Assembly: GCA_011050015.1 (NCBI GenBank)
Contig: DRGP01000092.1
Coordinates: forward strand, 1 to 33,318
DNA: 33,318 bases
Source: Leeuwenhoekiella sp.
GTDB taxonomy: Bacteria > Bacteroidota > Bacteroidia > Flavobacteriales > Flavobacteriaceae
Direction: 5' to 3'
Positions 16,342 through 23,886 of this stretch are shown piece after piece. The translations under genes and the position numbers were made by a program. Within the stretch, counting starts at the first letter, position 1. The number at the start of each line of letters is the position of its first letter. The notes beneath the pieces were generated by a model. It saw only the letters and a program-made list of their open reading frames with translations, searched no databases and was not told where the DNA came from.

Positions 16342-17217
16342 CTATTTTTGGCTTTTAAAAGGATAAATCGCTTGGCCGCCAAAATCATTGGGCAGGTTTT
16401 CTTCGCCGTGAAAACCAATTTCAATATCGCGCCCATCGTGGGGAACATAAGCGGTACCAAATAAATAATCCCAGATACTCAGCGTAAGGCCATAGTTCAT
16501 ACCATAAGGATGATTGGGAGGAAGTTCTTTGGCGTGATGCCAGATGTGCATATTGGGATTGTTAAAGAAGTAGCCCAGTTTGCCATAGTTCCAGTTGACG
16601 TTGGCGTGGTTCAGGTGACCCACAAAAACGGTGAACATATGCACGACAAAAAACTGCTCAATCCCAAAGCCGATCATGGCCAGCGGGATATACTGGATAC
16701 TTTTGTACACAATAGTTTCCATAAAATGAAAGCGAAACTGCGCGGCAAACCCCATTTCCTTAACGCTGTGGTGCACCTGATGAAATTTCCACAGCCAGGG
16801 CACGCGGTGCAGCATGCGGTGTACGTTCCACTGTATAAAATCTGCAATGACAAACATAATGGCGAGCTGTGCCCAGACGGGGAAGGATTGCACCTGAAAG
16901 GCTACGATATTTTCAATCCCAAAAAGCCCGAGAAAATCATTAAAAAGCTGCACGCCCACATTGGAAATCGCGTTATAACCTACCAGGGAAAACAGGAAAA
17001 AGTTGAACAGAATGTAAAAAATATCCAGCCAGAAGCCCTTGCGGATGACGTTTTGTTTTTTCCGCCAGGGGATTATAATTTCGATCAAAAAAACGAGCAG
17101 GGAGAGCCCCAGCAACCAGTATAAATAATTGGTCCAACTGGGAGTTGTGATTTCACTAATGAGGTAGTCCCAATAGCCGGTAAACGAATTTTTTATGATT
17201 TGCAGGTAATCTTTCAT
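16342..17217 (-). CDS. sterol desaturase / fatty acid hydroxylase superfamily membrane enzyme
   Basis: Polytopic di-iron membrane enzyme of 291 aa. Three histidine clusters of the superfamily are present: HRMLH (about 131), HQVHH (about 144) and HIWHH (about 222), with a further histidine at GHLNHANVNW. Hydrophobic helices occupy about 30-50, 65-85, 105-125 and 165-200. Members hydroxylate or desaturate lipids; the substrate here is unknown (candidates: ornithine lipid, carotenoid or fatty acid). The track start at 17244 is TTG; ATG 17217 (MKDYLQIIKN) fits better. Its 124-bp distance from the upstream edge of the MBL gene leaves cotranscription uncertain. Confidence 0.87.
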   Translation of the reverse strand: MKDYLQIIKNSFTGYWDYLISEITTPSWTNYLYWLLGLSLLVFLIEIIIPWRKKQNVIRKGFWLDIFYILFNFFLFSLVGYNAISNVGVQLFNDFLGLFGIENIVAFQVQSFPVWAQLAIMFVIADFIQWNVHRMLHRVPWLWKFHQVHHSVKEMGFAAQFRFHFMETIVYKSIQYIPLAMIGFGIEQFFVVHMFTVFVGHLNHANVNWNYGKLGYFFNNPNMHIWHHAKELPPNHPYGMNYGLTLSIWDYLFGTAYVPHDGRDIEIGFHGEENLPNDFGGQAIYPFKSQK

Positions 17218-17421
17218 AACGCGGCTTTGGTCGTAAAAAAGCAAGGAACCTTAAAAGAGGCTGCAAAATTAAGGAATTTGATCCTTTTCCCAACGGAAGG
17301 AGGGAAATGTTGTGAGTTGATAAATAGCAAATATCTGGGGAAATTAAACCCTTGGAAGGATTAAAACCACTCAAAACCGACGAAATTCGGTATTTTTAAT
17401 GCTAAAATCAAAGTAAAACAA

Positions 17422-18597
17422 ATGGCTTTAATCTTTAAAATGATAGGGATCTTGGTACTATTTTGCACCACAATTTTTCCGTCAAACGCTCAGGAATTGA
17501 ACCCGTTGCATCAAATTCTGGACGCTAAAAAACCTGAAATAAGCAGGGTTATGGACAGTCTCCCAGACCACGCGCTGCAAATACGGTACACCCATATTTC
17601 GCGTGATTCAAAAGGGAATCGCAGTTTTAAAACCTATGATTTTCAGACAGACGACGCTAACTATTTTTACCCCGCCAGCACTGTAAAATTGCCGGTGGCC
17701 GTACTCGCACTGGAGCATATGGTAGGAAAAGAACTGAAAAATGGAACGCGCGTTAACTTAGATACACCGTATCAAATTAAAGGGGATACTTTAACTTCCA
17801 GCCTGCGGAAAGATATAGAAGCGATCTTCGCTGTGAGCGATAATGAAGCCTATAACCGCTTGTATGAACTATTGGGCAGGGATTCCATAAATGCATACCT
17901 GAAAAATAAAGCGCTTGAACCCCTACAGATCGTGCACCGCTTAAGTACACCGAATGCCGCAGAAGCCAAGACCAGAGATGTCGTTTTTTATCCCGAAAGC
18001 AAAAAAACAGTTACCCGAAATGGATATACTTCTACAGCCATTCGCAAGTTGCAGTTGAAAGGCATTCAAAAAGGGAAGGGCTTTATGCAGAATGATTCCC
18101 TCATCTCCGGTGCTTTTGATTTTTCATCAAAAAATTATTACCCGGTTTCTACTCAGCAAGAACTGATGAAACGCCTGTTGTTTCCACAGGAATATTTGAA
18201 AAGTGAGCGTTTTGTCCTTGACAAAAAGACGAGGCGTTTTTTACTGCGTACCATGCATAAAATGCCACGTCAATTGGGTTATGACGATTCGCATTATCAG
18301 GATAGTTACGGTAAATTTTTTATGTACGGTGACCGTAAAAACAGGATTCCAAGTCATATTCAAATTTTTAATAAAGTAGGCTATGCCTACGGAACGCTTA
18401 CTGATAATGCTTATATAAAAGACAAGAAAAACAACATCGAATTTTTGCTCACCGTGACGATTTTGGTCAATAAAAATCAGATTTTTAATGATAATAGGTA
18501 TGAGTTTGATAGCGTAGGAATCCCTTTTCTAGCCGAATTGGGACGGCAAGTTTATAGCTATGAACAGGCAATAAGGCAAAAGGATCGTAAAAAGTGA
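17422..18597 (+). CDS. secreted serine hydrolase, class A beta-lactamase-like fold
   Basis: Exported protein of 391 aa. Signal peptide (MIGILVLFCTTIFPSNAQ) followed by a penicillin-recognising-type domain: the SxxK motif in YPASTVKLP (about 92), the SDN motif in AVSDNEAYN (about 139), and a KxG triad variant in NKVGYAYG (about 325). The SxxK/SDN pair supports an active serine enzyme. The long insertion between SDN and KxG and the absence of a recognisable E166-type omega motif make it more likely a peptidase or carboxylesterase-like family member than a true beta-lactamase. It precedes the dipeptide epimerase by 82 bp on the same strand, which suggests, but does not prove, cell-wall peptide metabolism. 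Confidence 0.8.
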   Translation: MALIFKMIGILVLFCTTIFPSNAQELNPLHQILDAKKPEISRVMDSLPDHALQIRYTHISRDSKGNRSFKTYDFQTDDANYFYPASTVKLPVAVLALEHMVGKELKNGTRVNLDTPYQIKGDTLTSSLRKDIEAIFAVSDNEAYNRLYELLGRDSINAYLKNKALEPLQIVHRLSTPNAAEAKTRDVVFYPESKKTVTRNGYTSTAIRKLQLKGIQKGKGFMQNDSLISGAFDFSSKNYYPVSTQQELMKRLLFPQEYLKSERFVLDKKTRRFLLRTMHKMPRQLGYDDSHYQDSYGKFFMYGDRKNRIPSHIQIFNKVGYAYGTLTDNAYIKDKKNNIEFLLTVTILVNKNQIFNDNRYEFDSVGIPFLAELGRQVYSYEQAIRQKDRKK

Positions 18598-18679
18598 TGA
18601 AATTGCCTTAATTTTGATTGATTTTCAGCCGTAAAAGTCCGATTTTAGGGCTTTTTGACGGTTTTTAAACATTCCAACT

Positions 18680-19690
18680 ATGCAACTTCACTTAAAAGAA
18701 TACACGCTTCCGCTTAAACATACCTTTAGCATTTCTCGCGAATCCCATGACTTTCAACCTACTATGATTGTTTCCCTGGGGCTAGATGATAAAATCGGGT
18801 ACGGCGAGGCCACTTCTAACCCGTATTATAACATTACCGTAGCGAGCATGATTTCCGAAATAGAGGATGTTCGGTCAACAATTGAAAGCTTTGATTTTAC
18901 GACACCAGCGCTTTTTTATGAATTTCTGAGCACGAAAGCATTGAGCAATTTTGCACGCTGCGCGTTAGATCTTGCCGCAAATGATCTCTACGGAAAACGA
19001 AAAGGCAAACCTCTTTACGAACTCTGGAATACCACCACCGCGCATTATCCCAAAACCAATTATACCATCGGCCTGGACACCGTAGAAAAAATGGTTGCCA
19101 AAATGCAGGAACTGCCCTGGCCGCTCTATAAAATCAAACTGGGCACCGCTGACGATGTGGCGATCGTCAAAGAACTCCGCCAGTTTACAGACGCGATTTT
19201 TCGGGTGGATGCCAATTGCGCGTGGAGTGCGGAGCAAACGATAGCAAACGCACCAAAACTAAAAGAACTGGGCGTAGAATTCATTGAGCAACCGCTCAAA
19301 GCAGATGATTGGGACGGTATGAAGCGTGTGATCAAAGAAATCGTGCTGCCGGTAATCGCCGATGAAAGTTGTATCCTACCTGAAGATGTAGCAAAATGCG
19401 CCGGTCATTTTCACGGTATCAATATCAAATTGACCAAATGCGGCGGACTTACACCAGCGCGTAAAATGATTGCCGAAGGAAAGGAAAAAGGTCTTAAAGT
19501 TATGGTGGGCTGTATGACGGAATCTACCGTTGGCATTTCGGCGATCGCGCAATTGTTGCCGCAATTGGATTTTGTGGATATGGACGGCGCGATGCTGCTC
19601 AAAAAAGATATTGCAAAAGGCGTGGAGATAAAAAATGGGGGAGAAGTGGTTTTTCCCAAATTGGGCGGCAGCGGGATAACACTTTATTAA
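18680..19690 (+). CDS. dipeptide epimerase (L-Ala-D/L-Glu epimerase type)
   Basis: Enolase-superfamily enzyme of 336 aa that interconverts dipeptide stereoisomers, usually L-Ala-D-Glu to L-Ala-L-Glu after murein peptide breakdown. Capping domain about 1-125, then the barrel with YKIKLG (KxK, about 153), RVDANCAW (about 175), FIEQPL (about 200), IADESC (about 225) and the second catalytic lysine in GINIKLTKCGG (about 248). The C-terminal GCMTES and DMDGAMLL (DxD) motifs are those of the Ala-Glu epimerase branch. Exact dipeptide specificity cannot be read from sequence. The next gene starts 2 bp downstream, implying cotranscription. Confidence 0.9.
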   Translation: MQLHLKEYTLPLKHTFSISRESHDFQPTMIVSLGLDDKIGYGEATSNPYYNITVASMISEIEDVRSTIESFDFTTPALFYEFLSTKALSNFARCALDLAANDLYGKRKGKPLYELWNTTTAHYPKTNYTIGLDTVEKMVAKMQELPWPLYKIKLGTADDVAIVKELRQFTDAIFRVDANCAWSAEQTIANAPKLKELGVEFIEQPLKADDWDGMKRVIKEIVLPVIADESCILPEDVAKCAGHFHGINIKLTKCGGLTPARKMIAEGKEKGLKVMVGCMTESTVGISAIAQLLPQLDFVDMDGAMLLKKDIAKGVEIKNGGEVVFPKLGGSGITLY

Positions 19691-19692
19691 AA

Positions 19693-20751
19693 ATGGCTTT
19701 TTACGTTAAGAAAGTACCCGGAAGAAGCATTGCTGAAAATGGCACGGAATACCTGTATTTTGGCGGGACATCGTATTTGGGGCTTCAAAATCATCCTGGA
19801 TTTGAAGCGTTGCTCTTAAAAAACATCAAAACTTATGGAATGAGTCACGGGGCTTCGCGGAAATCGAATGTGCGCCTGGCAATCTATGAGGAAGCCGAGT
19901 CTCATATGTCCCAGTGGACAGGAGCTGAAGCGGCCATGCTGGTTTCCTCTGGCTATCTGGCCGGGCAATTGCTGCGTGATTATTTTGATGAAGAAGACTA
20001 TTCGGTTTTTCACATGCCAAATGCCCATTCCGCACTTTCGCGGAAAAGCGATAAATACTTTACAACGCTCGTAGCTCTAAAAACCGCTATTGAACAACAA
20101 ACGGTAAAAACTACTTCAAAAACGGTTGTTTTATTTTTTGATACCGTTAGTTTTTCCAGTGAAAACTATCCCGATTTCGAGTTTTTAAAAGCCCTGCCTT
20201 TAGCACAAATAATCCTTGTCGCAGATGATTCTCACGGTATCGGGATTTTAGGCAAAAATGGTGCCGGGGTGTTTAGGGAATTGTTGCAGTTACGGGCAAA
20301 GGAGCTTTTTCTGTGTGCCTCTTTAAGTAAAGGCCCTACTGTACAAGCTGGCGTTATTCTCGGGACGGCCATGCGGGTCAAAAATTTAAAAAACAGTTTG
20401 CATTATGGAGGTTCAAGCCCGGCGTCGCCGGCCAGTGTGGCAACGCTAGTGGAAGCCGGTCCCATTTATAGTGAACAGCGGGAAAAACTGGTTAAAAACA
20501 CCAATTTATTTGTCAAATCGGTCAAAAACGCCTCTTTTTTCAAACGTACTGTAGGACATCCCGCTTTTAACTATTATAATACGCAACTTACGGAGTTTCT
20601 TGAGGAGCATGCGATTTTGGTGACCCATTTTAGCTATCCCAATCCAGATGCCGCTGTTTTGAGCAGGATTGTCATCAGCGCGGGACACACGACGGCAGAT
20701 ATTAAAAAATTAAGTGCTTTAATTAATCAGTTTTTGGCAGAAAATGTTTAA
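19693..20751 (+). CDS. BioF-like PLP-dependent alpha-oxoamine synthase/aminotransferase
   Basis: Fold-type I PLP enzyme of 352 aa resembling 8-amino-7-oxononanoate synthase and 2-amino-3-ketobutyrate CoA ligase. Visible: FGGTSYLGLQNHP (about 19-31), EAAMLVSSGYLAG (about 76), the PLP-ring and phosphate site VADDSHGIGILGKNG (about 176), and the Schiff-base lysine in ASLSKGP (about 214). It is shorter than BioF (roughly 385 aa) and lacks the usual G-S-R-x-x-x-G segment, having SHGASRKSN instead. No biotin gene is nearby, so biotin synthesis is unlikely. Its tight linkage to the epimerase suggests a shared amino-acid or peptide pathway. Confidence 0.8.
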   Translation: MAFYVKKVPGRSIAENGTEYLYFGGTSYLGLQNHPGFEALLLKNIKTYGMSHGASRKSNVRLAIYEEAESHMSQWTGAEAAMLVSSGYLAGQLLRDYFDEEDYSVFHMPNAHSALSRKSDKYFTTLVALKTAIEQQTVKTTSKTVVLFFDTVSFSSENYPDFEFLKALPLAQIILVADDSHGIGILGKNGAGVFRELLQLRAKELFLCASLSKGPTVQAGVILGTAMRVKNLKNSLHYGGSSPASPASVATLVEAGPIYSEQREKLVKNTNLFVKSVKNASFFKRTVGHPAFNYYNTQLTEFLEEHAILVTHFSYPNPDAAVLSRIVISAGHTTADIKKLSALINQFLAENV

Positions 20752-20782
20752 AATTTGATCAGTTTTGGACTAAAATCAACTG

Positions 20783-20841
20783 CCTAGGGGCAAGCCCACA
20801 AGGTATGATTCGGAAATATTTCTAGAATTTCGACCTAGAAA
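20783..20841. repeat. palindrome-rich REP-like intergenic element
   Basis: A cluster of inverted repeats in the 139-bp gap between convergent genes: CCT-AG-GGGC-AA-GCCC-ACA-AGG (20783-20803) and TTTCTAG/CTAGAAA arms (20819-20825 and 20835-20841). Its GC-rich core stands out from the AT-rich surroundings and recalls dispersed flavobacterial intergenic palindromes, from memory only. It could also serve as a bidirectional terminator. Confidence 0.45.
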
Positions 20842-20890
20842 ATCGGGGAATAAAACCATGTGCAGGGATTTAAAGCACTTTTGATCCCTT

Positions 20891-21610
20891 TTAGTCTTCA
20901 GTTTCTTCCATAGAATGATATACGTTCTGCACGTCATCATCTTCTTCGAGTTTTTCCAGCAATTTTTCAACATCTTCGGCATCTTCAGGAGAAAGCGGTT
21001 TTGTGACCTGTGGGATACGTTCAAAACCAGAGGAGAGAATTTCTATATCCTTCTCTTCAAGTGCATGCTGAATGGCGCCAAAACTTTCAAAGGGACCGTA
21101 GATCAGAATACCATCTTCATCTTCAAAAACCTCTTCGGCACCATAATCTATAAATTCAAGCTCTACTTCCTCGGGATCAAGGTTTTCTGCGGGAATACGG
21201 AAATTACAGGTATGGTCAAACATAAATTCCACCGAGCCCGAAGTACCCAGGTTTCCATCACATTTATTAAAGTAGGAACGGATGTTGGCCACTGTTCGGT
21301 TGTTATTATCGGTCGCGGTTTCTATCAACACGGCAATTCCGTGGGGTGCGTAGCCTTCAAAAAGCACCTCTTTATAATCGCCCAGACTTTTATCGCTGGC
21401 GCGTTTTATGGCGCGTTCTATATTGTCTTTGGGCATATTGACGCTCTTCGCGTTTTGTATGACCGCGCGCAAACGGGAGTTTGCATCAGGATCAGGACCG
21501 CCCTCTTTTACGGCCATCACTATGTCTTTACCTATACGTGTAAAGGCCTTGGACATCGCGCTCCAGCGCTTCATTTTTCGTGCTTTCCTAAATTCAAACG
21601 CTCTTCCCAT
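20891..21610 (-). CDS. YebC/PmpR family DNA-binding or translation-factor protein
   Basis: Cytoplasmic protein of 239 aa. The N-terminus MGRAFEFRKARKMKRW and the following AFTRIGKDI, GGPDPDANSRLRAVIQNAKSVNMPKDNIERAI are strongly conserved in YebC (TACO1) proteins. Middle segments LFEGYAPHGIAVLIETATDNNNRTVANIRSYF and GSVEFMF also fit. The C-terminus is very acidic (EKLEEDDDVQNVYHSMEETED), ending in the V-Y-H/N motif typical of the family. Described roles are transcriptional regulation and, more recently, relief of ribosome stalling. A promoter matching TTG-N21-TAAATTTG lies upstream. It is separated from the PCD gene by a strong terminator, so it is its own unit. Confidence 0.93.
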   Translation of the reverse strand: MGRAFEFRKARKMKRWSAMSKAFTRIGKDIVMAVKEGGPDPDANSRLRAVIQNAKSVNMPKDNIERAIKRASDKSLGDYKEVLFEGYAPHGIAVLIETATDNNNRTVANIRSYFNKCDGNLGTSGSVEFMFDHTCNFRIPAENLDPEEVELEFIDYGAEEVFEDEDGILIYGPFESFGAIQHALEEKDIEILSSGFERIPQVTKPLSPEDAEDVEKLLEKLEEDDDVQNVYHSMEETED

Positions 21611-21629
21611 AAATAGATTTATTTCCTCA

Positions 21630-21661
21630 CAAATTTAAAAAAAAGGATGCATTGAAAACAA
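21630..21661 (-). promoter_or_regulatory. promoter (TTG-N21-TAAATTTG) for yebC
   Basis: On the minus strand, TTG at 21661-21659 and TAAATTTG at 21637-21630 match the Bacteroidota -33/-7 consensus with a 21-nt spacer. The -7 motif ends 19 nt before the yebC ATG. Confidence 0.5.
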
Positions 21662-21687
21662 GCTTTTTTCACGGACTTCATAAACAT

Positions 21688-21737
21688 AAAAAAACCACTG
21701 TTTTAAGGTTAAAAATGCCCTAAAACAATGGTTTTTT
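21688..21737 (-). terminator. hairpin terminator after the PCD gene (possibly bidirectional)
   Basis: Arms AAAAAACCACTGTTTTAAGG (21689-21708) and CCCTAAAACAATGGTTTTTT (21718-21737) pair over about 18 of 20 positions around a 9-nt loop. Read on the minus strand, the stem ends in a T-run, as expected for a factor-independent terminator downstream of the PCD gene stop at 21759. Confidence 0.8.
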
Positions 21738-21758
21738 AAAATGTTTAAATGCTTAGGA

Positions 21759-22043
21759 TCAGCTGCCTATAATTTTTTCAATCGCGTGGGCCAATTTAAA
21801 ATCTTTTTCGGTCACCCCGTTTGCATCATGCGTTGAGAGTGAAATGTTGAGTTGGTTATAGGTATTGGTCCATTCTGGGTGATGTTGTTGGCTTTCCGCC
21901 TCAAAGGCAATACGGGTCATGGTCGCAAAAGCCTCTTTAAAGTCTTCAAATTCTATAGAAGTGTGTATGGCACCTTCTTCGTATTCCCAGCCGTCTATCT
22001 TCTCCAGTCGCTCGCTTATGGTATTGTCATCCAGTTTTTTCAT
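21759..22043 (-). CDS. 4a-hydroxytetrahydrobiopterin dehydratase
   Basis: Pterin-4a-carbinolamine dehydratase (PCD/DCoH, PhhB-like), 94 aa, which recycles the pterin cofactor after aromatic amino-acid hydroxylation. The family signature AESQQHHPEWTNTYNQLNISLSTHDANGVTEKDFKLAHAIE is complete, including the HHPxW and YN catalytic histidine/tryptophan region. The ORF track begins at 22088, but the ATG at 22043 (MKKLDDNTISERL) matches the usual N-terminus. No phenylalanine hydroxylase gene is in the window. Confidence 0.93.
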   Translation of the reverse strand: MKKLDDNTISERLEKIDGWEYEEGAIHTSIEFEDFKEAFATMTRIAFEAESQQHHPEWTNTYNQLNISLSTHDANGVTEKDFKLAHAIEKIIGS

Positions 22044-22191
22044 GATATTGGTTTTTGTGTATTTAAATATAAAATCCGTTGAACGCATTACAAACCATTT
22101 AAGCCAAGATTAACGTAAAAACTTCGCCCTGTGTTTGGTTTTTGTGCTTTTAAGCGAAAAAATATGAGAAATCAGCCAATTTTTGATTCTG

Positions 22192-22221
22192 TTGAATTGG
22201 TGCAGCAAAACTGTATCTTCG
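22192..22221 (+). promoter_or_regulatory. promoter (TTG-N19-TATCTTCG) for pepD-like gene
   Basis: TTG at 22192-22194 and TATCTTCG at 22214-22221 (one mismatch to TAnnTTTG), with a 19-nt spacer, 18 nt before the ATG at 22240. Confidence 0.5.
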
Positions 22222-22239
22222 CGCTAAATTTTATGATCC

Positions 22240-23703
22240 ATGAACAATACCGAAATACGCAACCTACAACCGAAAGAAGTCTGGAATAAATTTGCCGATC
22301 TCAACGCTGTTCCACGTGCTTCAAAAAATGAAAGGCAGGTCATTGCTTTTATGAAAGATTTTGGCGAGAAGCTCCATCTGGACACCCATGTAGATGCCGT
22401 GGGTAACGTTATTATAAAAAAACCGGCCACAAAAGGCATGGAAAACCGCAAACCCATTGTCATGCAATCGCATCTCGATATGGTGCATCAGAAAAACAAC
22501 GATACGCAGTTTGATTTTTCCACAGAGGGCATAGCGATGAAGATAGAAGGGGACTGGGTAAAGGCCAAAGGAACAACCCTGGGGGCAGACAATGGCCTGG
22601 GGGTTGCCACGATCATGGCGATCCTGGAAAGTGATACGATTGCTCATCCCACCCTTGAAGCGCTTTTTACGATTGATGAAGAAACCGGAATGACCGGGGC
22701 AAAAGGCCTAAAAAGCGGACTTTTAAACGGCGATATCCTGCTGAACCTCGATACCGAAGAAGACGATGAAATAGGGGTAGGTTGTGCTGGGGGAGTTGAT
22801 ATCACGGCAAAAAGAAACTACACCGAAGAAAAAGCAGCAGAAAATAAAACCGGATACACACTTCAATTAAATGGCTTGACCGGAGGCCACTCTGGCATGG
22901 AAATTCATAAAGGGCTGGGCAATGCCAATAAGCTGATGAACCGTCTCTTGGTAAATGCCTACGAAGATTACGGTTTGCAAATAGCCAGAGTGGAAGGCGG
23001 CGGACTTCGGAATGCGATTCCGCGGGAAAGTGAAGCACTTGTGGTGGTAGATAGCGCAAAAAACGAAGCTTTTGAGAAACATATTAAACTATTGGCCGAA
23101 GCGATCAAAACCGAATATAAAAAGACCGATCCCAATCTTAAAATTGCTTGTATTCCTGCTGAAACTCCCGAAAAAGTAATGAACGCGGAAGTGCAAAAGC
23201 AATTTGTACGCGCGATTCAAGCAGCTTGGAATGGCGTTTTTCGCATGAGCCCAGATATTGCTGATCTTGTGGAAACCTCAAACAATGTAGCGCGGATAGA
23301 TGTTAAAAACGGCAACATTGAAGTACTTTGCCTTACGCGATCATCCGTACAATCTTCACGGGAAGATCTTGCAAAAACCTTACAGTCTGCCTTTGAACTT
23401 ATGGGCTGCGACGTTTCCTTTTCAGGGGAATATCCTGGCTGGAAACCCAATATGGACAGCGCGATCTTAAAAGTTCTTGTCGAAAAATATAAAAAGCTCA
23501 ACAATGAAGATCCAGATGTCGCCGCCTGCCACGCTGGATTAGAATGCGGCATCTTGGGCCAAAACTATCCAGAAATGGACATGATTTCCTTTGGCCCCAC
23601 CATCCGCGGAGCGCATTCTCCAGATGAACGTGCCAGTATTTCTTCGCTTCAAAAATTCTGGAAGTTTGTACAGGAGATTTTGGGGGATATTCCTGTTGCT
23701 TAG
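22240..23703 (+). CDS. pepD: aminoacyl-histidine dipeptidase (PepD-like, M20)
   Basis: Cytosolic dinuclear-zinc dipeptidase of 487 aa, acting on carnosine-like and other Xaa-His dipeptides. Motifs in order: MQSHLDMVHQK (first metal His/Asp, about 77), LGADNGLGVA (bridging Asp, about 112), IDEETGMTGAKGL (catalytic Glu pair, about 143), NLDTEEDDEIGVGCAGG (about 168), GLTGGHSGMEIHKGLGNAN (dimer/lid-domain histidine, about 210), and C-terminal GPTIRGAHSPDERASI (last metal His, about 455). Length and order match E. coli PepD (485 aa). Divergent from the PCD gene, with its own promoter. Confidence 0.93.
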   Translation: MNNTEIRNLQPKEVWNKFADLNAVPRASKNERQVIAFMKDFGEKLHLDTHVDAVGNVIIKKPATKGMENRKPIVMQSHLDMVHQKNNDTQFDFSTEGIAMKIEGDWVKAKGTTLGADNGLGVATIMAILESDTIAHPTLEALFTIDEETGMTGAKGLKSGLLNGDILLNLDTEEDDEIGVGCAGGVDITAKRNYTEEKAAENKTGYTLQLNGLTGGHSGMEIHKGLGNANKLMNRLLVNAYEDYGLQIARVEGGGLRNAIPRESEALVVVDSAKNEAFEKHIKLLAEAIKTEYKKTDPNLKIACIPAETPEKVMNAEVQKQFVRAIQAAWNGVFRMSPDIADLVETSNNVARIDVKNGNIEVLCLTRSSVQSSREDLAKTLQSAFELMGCDVSFSGEYPGWKPNMDSAILKVLVEKYKKLNNEDPDVAACHAGLECGILGQNYPEMDMISFGPTIRGAHSPDERASISSLQKFWKFVQEILGDIPVA

Positions 23704-23794
23704 TAGGCGGTTTTTAGTTTTTAGTAAAAGTATATTGTATACTGTAGATTGTATTTTAAAAAAATGACGACTAAAAAGTGAAGAATAATTTGAG

Positions 23795-23838
23795 AACCTG
23801 CAAGGTGTCGCCGAGGATAGGAGGGCTCCTTGTAGGTT
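23795..23838. repeat. REP-like imperfect palindrome
   Basis: AACCTGCAAGG (23795-23805) and CCTTGTAGGTT (23828-23838) pair over 11 positions with one G-T wobble, enclosing a 22-nt GC-richer loop. Inside, AGGAG-GG-CTCCT (23819-23830) forms a competing hairpin. From memory, AACCTGCAAGG...CCTTG(C/T)AGGTT palindromes recur in flavobacterial intergenic regions. It sits between the dipeptidase stop and the orphan gene. Confidence 0.6.
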
Positions 23839-23886
23839 TAAACATATATTGATGTATTTATAGTATTGATCATTTAAATTAAAATA

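Noticed and set aside
15749-16366. 205-aa ORF antisense to the MBL/rhodanese gene
   Set aside because: Shadow frame across a well-supported metallo-beta-lactamase domain; no motifs.
16510-17124. 204-aa ORF antisense to the sterol desaturase-family gene
   Set aside because: Its His-rich look comes from the antisense of the histidine-box codons; the minus-strand gene has all three His clusters.
17422-18597. Calling the serine hydrolase an antibiotic-resistance beta-lactamase
   Set aside because: SxxK and SDN are present, but the KTG motif is altered and no omega-loop glutamate motif is recognised, so resistance is not supported.
20915-21616. 233-aa ORF antisense to yebC
   Set aside because: It mirrors a strongly conserved YebC gene, its protein has no recognisable family or coherent composition, and the opposite-strand frame is clearly the real one.
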